Made by a program: the position numbers and the translations under genes | Part shown: in pieces, positions 15,429 to 24,209 of the stretch | Numbering within the stretch: position 1 is the first letter of the stretch | Layout: each line of letters opens with the position of its first letter | The notes under the pieces: model-generated | Told to the model about the DNA's origin: nothing | Database searches by the model: none | What the model saw: the letters and a program-made list of their open reading frames with translations, nothing else | Assembly: GCF_000518765.1 (NCBI RefSeq) | Contig: NZ_KI912489.1 | Location: 128,652-192,651 of the forward strand | DNA from: Ruminococcus flavefaciens ATCC 19208 | GTDB lineage: Bacteria; Bacillota; Clostridia; Oscillospirales; Ruminococcaceae | DNA length: 64,000 nucleotides | Direction of reading: 5' to 3'

Positions 15429-17369
15429 ATGATCAAATTATCATTACCTGACGGCAGCGTTCGCGAGATCGAGTCTGCACAGTCAGCCGCAGAAATCATC
15501 AAGGGCATCGGCATGGGACTTTACAAGGCTGCCTGCTGTGTAAAGGTTAACGGCGAGGTCAAGGACCTCCGCACAGTTATCGACAGCGACTGTCAGTTCG
15601 AGGTATGCACCTTTGACAGCCTTGACGGCAAAAAGACATTCTGGCACACAGCCTCACATATCCTTGCACAGGCTGTAAAGAGACTTTACCCTGCTGCAAA
15701 GCTGGCTATCGGACCTGCTATCGAGAACGGCTTCTACTATGATTTCGACCTCGAAAAGCCTTTCACTCCCGAGGAACTTGAAAAGATAGAGGGCGAGATG
15801 AAGAAGATCGTCAAGGAGGGTATTGCACTTGAAAAGTTCGAGCTCTCACCTGCTGACGCTATCGCTAAGCTCAAGGAAATGGACGAGCCTTACAAGGTAG
15901 AGCTCTGCGAGGAACACGCTGACAAGGGCGAGCCTATCTCATTCTACAAGCAGGGCGAATTCATCGACCTCTGCGCAGGTCCTCACCTTATGGACACAGC
16001 TCCCGTAAAGGCATTCAAGCTCCTTTCATGTACAGGTGCTTACTGGCGCGGCAACGAGAACAACAAGATGCTCAGCCGTGTATACGCTATCGCATTCCCG
16101 AAGGCTTCACAGCTTGACGAGTATGTCAAGATGATCGAGGAGGCTAAGCTCCGCGACCACAAGAAGCTTGGCAAGGAGCAGGCACTCTTCATGTTCGATC
16201 ACACAGCTCCCGGTATGCCTTACTGGCTCCCAAGAGGCTGGAAGCTCTTCAATGCACTTCTTGAATACTGGAGAGGAGTTCACGAGGATCACGGTTATAC
16301 CGAGATCTCGGGTCCTGTTCTTTCAAAGAAGGAGCTCTGGGTAACATCAGGTCACTGGGATCACTATCAGGACGGTATGTTCGTTATCCCTTCCGAGGAA
16401 GATACAGAGGTTTACTGCGCTAAGCCCATGAACTGTCCTAACGCTATCAAGGTATACATGAACAAGCAGCGTTCATACAAGGAGCTCCCCCTTAAATTCA
16501 ATCAGGTAGACGTTATCCACCGTAAAGAGAAGTCAGGCGAGCTCAACGGTCTCTTCCGCGTTCAGCAGTTCAGACAGGACGACGCTCATATCCTCGTAAC
16601 AGAGGAGCAGATAGCTTCCGAGATAAACGATATCATGGATATCGCTACAGAGATTTACAAGACCTTCGGTCTGGAGTACAAGGCTGAGCTTTCAACTCGT
16701 CCTGACGACTACATGGGCGATATAAACGTATGGAATAAGGCTGAGGCTGACCTCAAGGCTATCCTTGAGGACAAGTACGGTCCTGACGGATACGAGCTCA
16801 ACGAGGGCGACGGCGCATTCTACGGTCCTAAGATCGACCTGAAGATGAAGGACGCTATCGGACGTGAGTGGCAGATGGGTACTATCCAGCTTGACTTCCA
16901 GCTTCCGCTGAACTTCAAGATGAAGTACATCGCTTCTGACGGTTCAGAGAAACAGCCTGTAATGATACACCGTGCTATATTCGGTTCATTTGAGAGATTC
17001 ATCGGTATCATCACCGAGAACTTCGCAGGTGCATTTCCGTTCTGGCTCTCACCTATGCAGGTAGGTATCGTTCCTATCAGAACAGACCACAACGAGTATG
17101 CTAAGAAGGTTGCTGACCTCCTCAAGAAGAACCGCATCAGAGTTGAGGTGGACTATACTGACGACAATATGAAGAACAAGATCAGAAAGTTCAAGGACTT
17201 CAAGGATCCATACGTTGTTATCATCGGCGACAGCGAGGCTGAAAACGAGCAGGTATCTATCAATATCCGCGGCAACAAGCAGCTGAAAAACGTTCCTCTC
17301 GACAAGTTCATCGAGATGTGCCGTACAATGAACGAGGAGCATTCTCTCGATATTATAGATACTCTTTAA
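15429..17369 (+). CDS. thrS: Threonine--tRNA ligase
   Basis: 646 aa class II synthetase that charges tRNA-Thr in the cytoplasm. In order: N-terminal TGS domain (about 1-60); editing domain with 'HTASHILAQAV' and 'DLCAGPH'; catalytic core with 'MNCPNAIKVY', 'IHRKEKSGELNGLFRVQQF' split at its motif-2 loop, and 'DDAHI'; motif 3 'MIHRAIFGSFERFIG'; anticodon-binding domain (about 540-646). Full length, nothing missing. The ATG follows AAGGAGAG. Its likely control element, the T-box at 14135-14370, is separated from it by a hypothetical gene and the RAYT. The gap just upstream carries ATTATGAATTATGAATT-type repeats. Confidence 0.97.
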   Translation: MIKLSLPDGSVREIESAQSAAEIIKGIGMGLYKAACCVKVNGEVKDLRTVIDSDCQFEVCTFDSLDGKKTFWHTASHILAQAVKRLYPAAKLAIGPAIENGFYYDFDLEKPFTPEELEKIEGEMKKIVKEGIALEKFELSPADAIAKLKEMDEPYKVELCEEHADKGEPISFYKQGEFIDLCAGPHLMDTAPVKAFKLLSCTGAYWRGNENNKMLSRVYAIAFPKASQLDEYVKMIEEAKLRDHKKLGKEQALFMFDHTAPGMPYWLPRGWKLFNALLEYWRGVHEDHGYTEISGPVLSKKELWVTSGHWDHYQDGMFVIPSEEDTEVYCAKPMNCPNAIKVYMNKQRSYKELPLKFNQVDVIHRKEKSGELNGLFRVQQFRQDDAHILVTEEQIASEINDIMDIATEIYKTFGLEYKAELSTRPDDYMGDINVWNKAEADLKAILEDKYGPDGYELNEGDGAFYGPKIDLKMKDAIGREWQMGTIQLDFQLPLNFKMKYIASDGSEKQPVMIHRAIFGSFERFIGIITENFAGAFPFWLSPMQVGIVPIRTDHNEYAKKVADLLKKNRIRVEVDYTDDNMKNKIRKFKDFKDPYVVIIGDSEAENEQVSINIRGNKQLKNVPLDKFIEMCRTMNEEHSLDIIDTL

Positions 17370-17383
17370 TTTAGCTACAAACT

Positions 17384-17450
17384 TGTAGGGATGCCCATTG
17401 GGCGTCCGCGATAATCGCATCGAGACAAGCGGAACGCCGTCCCCTACACA
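17384..17450. repeat. REP-like hairpin pair
   Basis: TGTAGGGATGCCC / GGGCGTCC (17384-17407) is followed after about 20 bp by GCGGAACGCCGTCCCCTACA. These are two facing half-elements of the dispersed family, sitting between thrS and the DinB-like gene. Confidence 0.65.
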
Positions 17451-17471
17451 AAAAAGAACGGAGGGAAATTT

Positions 17472-17996
17472 ATGAACGAGCTTTGCAAGATAATCAAAGA
17501 TATGGTAATACCTAACTTTATGAACATAAGGACTTCACTGCGAACTTACGACTGTGACGCTCTGTGCTGCGGAGCTCCCTGCTGGCGCTGGGCGTATCAC
17601 GCTATACACTCGGCGGACAAGTGGTTCATAAATCCCTGCGTTTACGATGAACCCTCTTTCCATGAGGAGGGTATGGACAATCCCGACAAGCCGACCTCTG
17701 TTGTGCTTTCAGATGAGCAGCTCCTTGAATATCTGAACGCTGTTGAGAAGAAAACTCTCGATTATATCGACAGTCTCACAGACGATATGCTCTATGAATG
17801 TCCCGAAAAATGCGAGCACACGCGCATGGAGCTGGTGCTGAGACAGTTTCGGCATATCTCTTTCCATACGGGAATGCTCAACGGTCAGACGGCTCTGGCT
17901 ACGGGAAAATTCCCAATGTGGGTGTCACAGGCTGATAAGTACGTCGATGACGGCATATTCTTCGGCAGATACCGCAAGGGACAGGTAACTAAATAA
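17472..17996 (+). CDS. DinB-like putative metal-dependent protein
   Basis: 174 aa, ATG after GGAGGGAAA. A mostly helical protein with His residues spaced as in the DinB four-helix bundle: 'AYHAIHSADKWF' near residue 40 and 'RQFRHISFHTGML' near residue 133. Those His residues would bind one metal ion. DinB-like proteins include thiol-dependent transferases, but many have no known reaction. Unusually Cys-rich near the N-terminus ('CDALCCGAPCW'). A terminator follows. Confidence 0.7.
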   Translation: MNELCKIIKDMVIPNFMNIRTSLRTYDCDALCCGAPCWRWAYHAIHSADKWFINPCVYDEPSFHEEGMDNPDKPTSVVLSDEQLLEYLNAVEKKTLDYIDSLTDDMLYECPEKCEHTRMELVLRQFRHISFHTGMLNGQTALATGKFPMWVSQADKYVDDGIFFGRYRKGQVTK

Positions 17997-18023
17997 AAAA
18001 AGGCACCTTCGGGTGCCTTTTTA
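17996..18023 (+). terminator. Rho-independent terminator
   Basis: AAAAAGGCACC-TTC-GGGTGCCTTTTT directly behind the DinB-like gene. Confidence 0.9.
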
Positions 18024-18073
18024 ATTAATAATGCGTAATTGCGCATTGATAAAACTAACAGCTATGCGCTTTA

Positions 18074-18102
18074 TTGACATATTTCGCCCCCTGTGATATA
18101 CT
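18074..18102 (+). promoter_or_regulatory. Promoter for the GT2 glycosyltransferase
   Basis: TTGACA, 17 bp, TATACT. The TTG of the -35 box is the first codon of the longest open frame, which shows that the longer start is wrong. Confidence 0.85.
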
Positions 18103-18133
18103 TAATAAAAACAGCTTCACGAAAGGATACGCT

Positions 18134-19111
18134 ATGCAGTCACCTGAAAAACTTTATATGGTAGTTCCGTGCTATAACGAGCAGGAAGTGCTCAGAGAAA
18201 CAGCGAAACAGCTGAAAATAAAATACACTGCCCTTATCTCATCAGGTCTTATATCTCCCGAAAGCCGTGTAGTTTTCGTAAACGACGGTTCTTCCGATCA
18301 GACATGGAGCATAATAAAGGAGCTTCACGACAATGAGCCTTCCCTCTTCTCAGGCATAGATCTTGCCCACAACAGCGGTCATCAGAATGCAGTCCTCGCA
18401 GGACTTATGACCGTAAAGGATATCTGTGATATGTGTATAACTATGGATGCAGACCTTCAGGACGATATCAATACCATTGACGAAATGGTAAAGAAATACT
18501 ATGAGGGCAATCAGGTGGTCTACGGTGTTAGAAGTGCAAGAAATACCGATACTTTCTTCAAAAAGACTACGGCAGAGGGATTTTATAAATTCATGAAGGT
18601 AATGGGTGCGGACGTAGTGTATAATCATGCGGACTTCCGCCTTATGAGCAAAAGAGTTTTGCAGGAGCTTGCAAACTTCAAGGAAGTAAACCTGTTCCTT
18701 CGCGGAATGGTGCCCCTTATAGGCTTTCAGAGCTGCAAGGTGTACTACGAGCGCCATGAGAGAGCCGCAGGCGAAAGCAAATATCCGCTGAAAAAAATGC
18801 TCTCCTTTGCTATCAACGGCATAACCTCGTTCAGCACAAAGCCTTTGAAGCTCATAACAGCTCTTGGACTTATCATGTCCGCAGTCAGCATAATCGCATT
18901 CATATGGGCGTTCATCACGAAGATAGTGGGCTTTACCGAGCACGGCTGGTCAAGTACCATGTGCTCCATATGGCTTATAGGCGGTTTGCAGCTTTTCTGC
19001 CTCGGTATAATTGGCGAGTACATAGGCAAGATATACGCCGAAGTAAAACAGCGCCCGAGATATATAATAGCGGAATTTCTCAACGAAACCGATAAAAAAG
19101 AAGAAAAATGA
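18134..19111 (+). CDS. GT2 family glycosyltransferase, GtrB/DPM1-like
   Basis: 325 aa from the ATG at 18134 (GAAAGGA upstream). GT-A domain with 'MVVPCYNEQEVL', 'VVFVNDGSSDQTW', the DxD-type 'TMDADLQDD', and 'GVRSARNTDTFFKK' to 'HADFRLMSKRV'. The acceptor region 'ERHERAAGESKYPLKKML' is typical of polyprenyl-phosphate glycosyltransferases. Two C-terminal transmembrane helices (about 240-300) anchor it. Likely transfers a sugar from a nucleotide donor to undecaprenyl phosphate for cell-surface glycan modification; the sugar is not known. No GtrA flippase is adjacent. The small membrane gene 20 bp downstream may be cotranscribed. Confidence 0.85.
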   Translation: MQSPEKLYMVVPCYNEQEVLRETAKQLKIKYTALISSGLISPESRVVFVNDGSSDQTWSIIKELHDNEPSLFSGIDLAHNSGHQNAVLAGLMTVKDICDMCITMDADLQDDINTIDEMVKKYYEGNQVVYGVRSARNTDTFFKKTTAEGFYKFMKVMGADVVYNHADFRLMSKRVLQELANFKEVNLFLRGMVPLIGFQSCKVYYERHERAAGESKYPLKKMLSFAINGITSFSTKPLKLITALGLIMSAVSIIAFIWAFITKIVGFTEHGWSSTMCSIWLIGGLQLFCLGIIGEYIGKIYAEVKQRPRYIIAEFLNETDKKEEK

Positions 19112-19131
19112 CAGGATAAGGAGATCAACAA

Positions 19132-19632
19132 ATGGACACTATAAAAAATGCAATAGGTTTTTTGCTGTTATATCTGCCCGTAACTGCTTTAATTGCAATA
19201 GTTATCGCTGCGGTGCTGATGATAAAATGGAAAATAAAGAAAGCAGGTCTGAAAATTTTACTGACTGCTGCCGTTTCAATATGTGTGATATATTTCTTAT
19301 TTCCGTTTACAAAAGGTCCGCACGCCACATTCACTTGGAAACACATAGCCAAGGCAGAAACTATAAGTGAAGAAGATGTAGACAGTGCTATGGAAGCGTG
19401 CAAGAAATATTTCTGTGACAGAGAGAACTTTCAATATTGCTGGCTGCAAGAACTTAAATTCGAGGAAAATGAATATAATTACAAGAAAAACAGCGATAAT
19501 AAGGAAATACTGATTATTGAATCAAAAATAAAATCAGGCATTAAATCAAGTGCCGCTTATGACGGCAAGCATTTCACAGTTGAACGCGGACAAGGCGAAA
19601 ACTGGACGGTAAAAAGTATTGGCGGAGGCTGA
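19132..19632 (+). CDS. Small membrane protein, paralogue of next gene
   Basis: 166 aa, ATG after AAGGAGATC. Two N-terminal hydrophobic segments (about 5-30 and 38-60), then an extracytoplasmic domain 'TISEEDVDSAMEACKKYF' ... 'NFQYCWLQELKFEE' ... 'HFTVERGQGENWTVKSIGGG'. The next gene has the same order of elements. Not recognised as a named family; function unknown. Confidence 0.75.
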   Translation: MDTIKNAIGFLLLYLPVTALIAIVIAAVLMIKWKIKKAGLKILLTAAVSICVIYFLFPFTKGPHATFTWKHIAKAETISEEDVDSAMEACKKYFCDRENFQYCWLQELKFEENEYNYKKNSDNKEILIIESKIKSGIKSSAAYDGKHFTVERGQGENWTVKSIGGG

Positions 19633-19670
19633 TAATAAAAATCACAGCTTAGTTTATAGGAGGGATCATT

Positions 19671-20177
19671 TTGGTTTTGTTTATTTACTATATATTGCCT
19701 GCACTGGTAATTTTAGGCTCGATAATTGCGATCATAGTACTAATAAAGAAAAAAGGCAAACAAGTATTTTTACCCTATGCAATACTTCCTGTGATATCGT
19801 TATTGTGTATGTTTTTCCTGGGCTTGCATATCAAAGAAGGCGGACCATACACAAAAACACCTGATACGGAAAATGTTGAACTGCTGGCAGGAGAACAAAA
19901 TTTAAAGGCATTTCCCATAAGCGAACAGGAACTGAACGATATATTTGAAGTATGCATTGATCAATTCAAAAAAAGTGATAATTTTGAATACTGCAAATTA
20001 AACCAGCTCAGATACCTGGAAAGATATTCAAACGATGATTGTGATAGCGTATTTATCGCTGTAGACTACAAGAGAGGCTATCTGAGCCCGGGTGGAAATA
20101 ATGGAAGATTCTTTAATATCGAGCGTAAAAAAGGCAGCAATAATTGGGGGTTTAAAAGAATCGTTACTTGTGTTTGA
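19671..20177 (+). CDS. Small membrane protein, paralogue of previous gene
   Basis: 168 aa from a TTG at 19671, placed by AGGAGGG 8 bp upstream; no ATG is available. Two N-terminal transmembrane helices, then 'PISEQELNDIFEVCIDQFKKS' ... 'NFEYCKLNQLRYLE' ... 'FFNIERKKGSNNWGFKRI', parallel to the previous protein (low identity, same Cys and Trp positions). Function unknown. Confidence 0.7.
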   Translation: MVLFIYYILPALVILGSIIAIIVLIKKKGKQVFLPYAILPVISLLCMFFLGLHIKEGGPYTKTPDTENVELLAGEQNLKAFPISEQELNDIFEVCIDQFKKSDNFEYCKLNQLRYLERYSNDDCDSVFIAVDYKRGYLSPGGNNGRFFNIERKKGSNNWGFKRIVTCV

Positions 20178-20189
20178 TATCGCACATCG

Positions 20190-20452
20190 CAGTGCGCAGA
20201 GCCTGCATCCCCTTGCTCGTCCGCGAATTACGCATAAACTCCAAATGACGCGCTGTGGGGGCGAACAGTGTTCGCCCGTTAGTTGAGGAGCGGGAACGGA
20301 GTCAGCAAGTTATAATGAGATCATCAGGGGCTGCCATAGGCAGCCCCTACACATAGCTGCGGCATATATAATGGTTACGGATAAACTGGCGCGCGGAACT
20401 CGCCCCTACAATTCTATTCACTTGGGGAACGCCGAAGCGGCGTTCCCTACAG
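20190..20452. repeat. Cluster of dispersed REP-like hairpins
   Basis: The 370-bp gap before glyS holds a family-2 fragment (CCTTGCTCGTCCGCG at about 20210) and hairpins near 20253-20280 (stem CGAAC/GTTCG), 20326-20352 (CTGCC/GGCAG), 20388-20410 (half element ending CGCCCCTACA) and 20424-20452 (GGAACGCCG/CGGCGTTCC). All keep the AGGGG or CCCCTACA edge. A further GC hairpin, CCCGCCGCAAGGCGGG, lies at about 20510. Confidence 0.8.
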
Positions 20453-20550
20453 GCTAACGGCTAAAACAGCTTGACATTTTCGGGACAATGCGGTAAATAC
20501 CCCTGTTTTCCCGCCGCAAGGCGGGAAAACTTTAAAAAGCTCCATAAGTC

Positions 20551-20579
20551 TTGACTTTTTTTCATGTTTGAGGTAAAAT
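20551..20579 (+). promoter_or_regulatory. Promoter for glycyl-tRNA synthetase
   Basis: TTGACT, 17 bp, TAAAAT, about 40 bp before the ATG at 20620. No T-box is seen here, unlike the thrS locus. Confidence 0.75.
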
Positions 20580-20619
20580 ATAAGTTGACTATATAAATAT
20601 AAAAGCGAGGTTGCTTAAT

Positions 20620-22026
20620 ATGCTTAAAAACAATGAAAAAGTAATGGACAAGATAGTTGACCTTTGTAAATCAAAGGGCTTCGTTTACCCGGGCTCTGAA
20701 ATTTACGGCGGTCTTGCAAATACATGGGACTACGGTCCGTTGGGCGTTGAGCTGAAAAACAACATCAAGAAAGCTTGGCTCAAAAAATTCGTACAGGAAA
20801 ACAAGTATAACGTAGGTCTTGATTCCGCTATCCTTATGAACCCACAGACTTGGGTAGCTTCAGGACATATCGGCGGTTTCTCAGACCCTCTCATGGATTG
20901 TAAGGAGTGTAAGACCCGTCACCGTGCCGACAACCTTATCGAGGACTTCGACGGCACTAATGTTGCAGGCTGGTCAAACGAGCAGATGATGGACTATATC
21001 AAGGAAAAAGGCATTACCTGCCCTAACTGCGGCAAGCAGAACTTCACTGATATCCGTCAGTTCAACCTTATGTTCAAGACATTTCAGGGCGTTACCGAGG
21101 ACAGCAAGTCTGAGCTTTATCTCCGTCCCGAGACTGCACAGGGTATCTTCGTAAACTTCGCTAATATACAGAGAACCACACGTAAAAAGGTGCCTTTCGG
21201 CGTTGCACAGGTAGGTAAGTCTTTCCGTAACGAGATCACTCCCGGTAACTTCATTTTCCGTGTACGTGAGTTTGAGCAGATGGAGCTTGAATTCTTCTGC
21301 AAGCCCGGTACTGACCTTGAGTGGTTCGACTACTGGAGAAGCTACTGCAAGAACTTCCTTCTCTCACTTGGTCTCAAGGAGGAGAATATCCGTCTCCGTG
21401 ACCATGACAAGGAGGAGCTCTGCTTCTATTCAAAGGCTACAACAGACTTCGAGTACCTCTTCCCGTTCGGCTGGGGCGAGCTCTGGGGCGTTGCAGACAG
21501 AACCGACTATGACCTTACACAGCATATCAATACAAGCGGCAAGTCACTTGAATACTTTGACCCTGAGTCAAACGAGAAGTATATCCCATACGTTATCGAG
21601 CCTTCTCTCGGCGTAGAAAGACTCTTCCTCTCAGTTGTTACTGAGGCATATGACGAGGAAGAACTGGTTTCAACTGACAAGGACGGCAAGGAGAAGAAGG
21701 AAACAAGAACAGTTATGCACTTCCATCCTGCACTTGCTCCTTTCAAGGCTGCTGTACTTCCTCTCGTTAAGAAGCTCACACCAAAGGCTGAGGAAGTATA
21801 CGATATGCTCTCCAAGAAGTTCATGGTAGACTTCGACGAGGCAGGTACTATCGGTAAGAGATACCGCCGTCAGGACGAGATCGGTACACCTTTCTGTATC
21901 ACATACGACTTCGATACACTTGAAAAGGACAACTGCGTAACAGTCCGTGACCGTGACACAATGCAGCAGGAGCGTGTAGCTATCGACGACCTCGTTGCAT
22001 ACCTCGAAGCTAAAATGCAGTTTTGA
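20620..22026 (+). CDS. glyS: Glycine--tRNA ligase (alpha2 type)
   Basis: 468 aa from the ATG at 20620; the in-frame TTG nine bases upstream lies too close to the GCGAGG site. Class II synthetase of the single-chain dimeric type. N-terminal '[24 protein letters not shown]' broken at the family's catalytic entry; Cys pairs 'CKECKTRH' and 'CPNCGKQ' form a zinc knuckle. '[13 protein letters not shown]', '[21 protein letters not shown]' (motif 2) and '[13 protein letters not shown]' (motif 3) are present, with the C-terminal anticodon-binding domain ending '[10 protein letters not shown]'. Charges tRNA-Gly. Full length. Confidence 0.96.
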   Translation: MLKNNEKVMDKIVDLCKSKGFVYPGSEIYGGLANTWDYGPLGVELKNNIKKAWLKKFVQENKYNVGLDSAILMNPQTWVASGHIGGFSDPLMDCKECKTRHRADNLIEDFDGTNVAGWSNEQMMDYIKEKGITCPNCGKQNFTDIRQFNLMFKTFQGVTEDSKSELYLRPETAQGIFVNFANIQRTTRKKVPFGVAQVGKSFRNEITPGNFIFRVREFEQMELEFFCKPGTDLEWFDYWRSYCKNFLLSLGLKEENIRLRDHDKEELCFYSKATTDFEYLFPFGWGELWGVADRTDYDLTQHINTSGKSLEYFDPESNEKYIPYVIEPSLGVERLFLSVVTEAYDEEELVSTDKDGKEKKETRTVMHFHPALAPFKAAVLPLVKKLTPKAEEVYDMLSKKFMVDFDEAGTIGKRYRRQDEIGTPFCITYDFDTLEKDNCVTVRDRDTMQQERVAIDDLVAYLEAKMQF

Positions 22027-22050
22027 GTTGTTAGTGATTAGTTAAAGAGT

Positions 22051-22081
22051 AAGGGCGCACAGCTTAACTGTGCGCCTTTTT
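22051..22081 (+). terminator. Terminator resembling a REP stem
   Basis: AAGGGCGCACAG-CTTAA-CTGTGCGCCTTTTT. The stem GGGCGCACAG is the same as that of the dispersed hairpins, here with a T-run, so a repeat appears to serve as the glyS terminator. Confidence 0.8.
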
Positions 22082-22152
22082 GTATGCCTGTGTAGAAGCG
22101 GCTGTATCAATGCGTAATGTATAATTCATAATTAAAAATACAAGATACGATG

Positions 22153-22214
22153 TGTAGGGGCGGCGTTCCGCCGCCCGTCAATTTCGATGATACAGGAACG
22201 AGCAAGGCAGCGCG
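22153..22214. repeat. REP-like hairpin plus family-2 fragment
   Basis: TGTAGGGG-CGGCG-TTC-CGCCG-CCCG at 22153-22177, then GATGATACAGGAACGAGCAAGG at 22191-22212, which matches the core of the 65-bp repeat family (split here at its variable base). Confidence 0.75.
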
Positions 22215-22242
22215 GAGAAAGGGTTCAGCGCTAACGCTGCCA

Positions 22243-22277
22243 AAAAGCCCGTGAACGTTAATCGCTCACGGGCTTTT
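22243..22277. terminator. Terminator for aspartate kinase
   Basis: AAAAGCCCGTGA / TCACGGGCTTTT stem, symmetrical. It ends lysC on the minus strand and could also stop plus-strand readthrough. Confidence 0.85.
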
Positions 22278-22278
22278 A

Positions 22279-23616
22279 TTACTGCTTTTCTGAATTGATA
22301 AACATATCGTAGATACGGCGGATAGCCTCTGGGAGGTCGTTCTCGCTTACGCCGATGATAACGTTGAGCTCGCTTGAACCCTGATCTATCATCTTTACGT
22401 TGATGCGGGCATGAGCCATAGAAGCGAAGATACGTGCAACAGTACCTCTTGTGTTCTTCATGCGGCGACCAACTACTGCGAGGAGTGCGATGCCGTCTTC
22501 TATCTCAAGATGATCGGGGTTTACAGCCTTGCGAAGCTCTGCAAGCACCTTGTCACGTACAGGATTGAGCTTATCTGTGCTGACTGTGATGCTCATGGTG
22601 TCGATACCTGAAGGCATATGCTCGAATGAAAGACCGTTGTTGTAAAGTACAGTCAGTACCTTCATACCGAAGCCTGTCTCATTATTCATCATGGCTTTTT
22701 CGATATTGATAGTGCTGAAGCCCTTCTTGCCTGCGATACCTGTAATTGTATGGTTAAGGCTTTCCTTGCTGAAATCATAGTCATTGCCGACTATCATAGT
22801 ACCTGCGTCCTGCGGAGCATTGGTATTTCTGATATTTATCGGGATATCTGCTGAACGTACAGGGAAAATAGCGTCCTCGTGGAGTACGGAAGCTCCCATG
22901 TAAGCAAGCTCACGAAGCTCGCGGTATGTTATTACTTCGATAACATCGGGATTATCAACTATTCTTGGGTCAGCTACGAGGAAGCCCGAAACGTCTGTCC
23001 AGTTCTCGTAGATATCAGCCTTTACAGCGTTTGCGATGATAGAACCTGTAACGTCAGAGCCGCCGCGTGAGAAGGTCTTGATGTAGCCCTCTGTAGTTCT
23101 TCCGTAGAAGCCGGGGATAACTGCGTTGTCAAGGCCGCTGAGCTTCTCGCGTACAGCCTTTACTGTCTCGTCAAGGAGAAGTACGCCGTTTGTATCGAAT
23201 ATGATAACGTCAGCAGCGTCAACGAAATTGAAGCCGAGGTAGTTTGCAAGCACCTTGCCGTTGAGATACTCGCCGCGGCTTGCTGCGAAATCCTTGGCAG
23301 GACGAGCCTTGAGCTCATTAACGATAGCATCGAACTCTTCGTCCAGTGACATATCAATGCCAAGCTCTGAGATAATGCCGTTATAGCGGTCCTTGATTAT
23401 CTGGAAATCCTTTGAGAAGTCCATGCCGCTGCCTGCAAGCTCACAGCACTTGTAAAGCATATCTGTTATCTTTATATCGTCGGAAAATCTCTTTCCGGGA
23501 GCTGACGGAACAACGTATCTGCGCTTTTCGTCGCTCTTGATTATGGCAGCTACCTTTTTGAACTGATTTGCGTCAGCAAGGGAGCTTCCGCCGAATTTAA
23601 CAACCTTATTACTCAT
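22279..23616 (-). CDS. lysC: Aspartate kinase
   Basis: 445 aa. Phosphorylates aspartate at the entry to lysine, threonine and methionine synthesis. N-terminal 'KVVKFGGSSLAD', then 'FSRGGSDVTGSI' and 'NWTDVSGFLVADPRIV' of the amino-acid kinase fold. The C-terminal ACT region includes 'LLAVVGRRMKNTRGTVARIF' and 'INVKMIDQGSSELNVIIGV', which usually carries feedback control. The start is taken at MSNKVV (23616), with AAGGATG spaced 8 bp, rather than three codons upstream. Single gene with its own promoter. Confidence 0.93.
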   Translation of the reverse strand: MSNKVVKFGGSSLADANQFKKVAAIIKSDEKRRYVVPSAPGKRFSDDIKITDMLYKCCELAGSGMDFSKDFQIIKDRYNGIISELGIDMSLDEEFDAIVNELKARPAKDFAASRGEYLNGKVLANYLGFNFVDAADVIIFDTNGVLLLDETVKAVREKLSGLDNAVIPGFYGRTTEGYIKTFSRGGSDVTGSIIANAVKADIYENWTDVSGFLVADPRIVDNPDVIEVITYRELRELAYMGASVLHEDAIFPVRSADIPINIRNTNAPQDAGTMIVGNDYDFSKESLNHTITGIAGKKGFSTINIEKAMMNNETGFGMKVLTVLYNNGLSFEHMPSGIDTMSITVSTDKLNPVRDKVLAELRKAVNPDHLEIEDGIALLAVVGRRMKNTRGTVARIFASMAHARINVKMIDQGSSELNVIIGVSENDLPEAIRRIYDMFINSEKQ

Positions 23617-23659
23617 ATATATCATCCTTCGTAACTTTGATAATTTTATAGCAATACTT

Positions 23660-23688
23660 ATTATATGCTATTTTGCGTATGAAATCAA
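23660..23688 (-). promoter_or_regulatory. Promoter for aspartate kinase
   Basis: Minus strand TTGATT, 17 bp, TATAAT, about 40 bp before the start codon. Confidence 0.8.
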
Positions 23689-23739
23689 TTGACAGAAAGC
23701 CAAAATTAGACACAATAAAAGTTGTGTTTTTGGTGAATA

Positions 23740-24153
23740 CGCTTGTACGCCGCTGGCGGACAGCACGGAGCCCGCGCTGCCTTGCTCGTCCGAGTATCAT
23801 CGAAAGGGCTGTTGCTTCTCGACACGGGGAATAGCCTCGGGCTGTCGAGGACGCCAGCCCATACACATGGGGTTAATGTCGTTTGTATTGTAAGGTATAC
23901 ACGGGCGAGTGGAACTCGCCCCTACAATGCGGTCATGCTATTTGTGTCGTAAGGCATGGGACGTCGAGGACGCCGTCCCCTACACTACTTTCTACTAACT
24001 ACTCACTTGCGTGCCGCCAAAGGCAGCCCCTACAAATAGTTACGGTATACATAAAGGTTATGTGTAATACGGGCGCACAGTGTGCGCCCCTACATGAGTT
24101 CATGTTGCTTGCGTCGTAATTTGCGGAACGCCGAGGGCGGCGTTCCCCTACAC
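23740..24153. repeat. Dense array of REP-like hairpins
   Basis: The 550-bp gap between lysC and the MFS gene holds no gene. It carries a family-2 copy in reverse (CCTTGCTCGTCCGAGTATC to TTCTCGACACGGGG, about 23778-23828). Six facing hairpins follow, near 23839-23864 (GGGCTG.. CAGCCCATACA), 23901-23927 (CGAGT/ACTCG), 23958-23985 (GGGACG../CGTCCC), 24011-24035, 24069-24094 (GCGCACA/TGTGCGC) and 24123-24153 (GGAACGCCG/CGGCGTTCC). All six end in CCCCTACA or a close variant, so they point the same way. Confidence 0.85.
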
Positions 24154-24172
24154 TATGCACTAATAACAAAAT

Positions 24173-24200
24173 ATCCCCGAAAACAAGTGCTTTCGGGGAT
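24173..24200 (-). terminator. Terminator for the MFS gene
   Basis: ATCCCCGAAA / TTTCGGGGAT stem with an 8-nt loop. On the minus strand it is followed by ATTTTGTT. Confidence 0.8.
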
Positions 24201-24209
24201 AGAGTTTTA

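Noticed and set aside
18074-18133. Longer start for the GT2 gene
   Set aside because: The TTG start is the -35 box of the promoter; ATG 18134 has an RBS.
23640-24170. Possible small genes in the lysC/MFS gap
   Set aside because: All short frames there are translations of the repeat hairpins.
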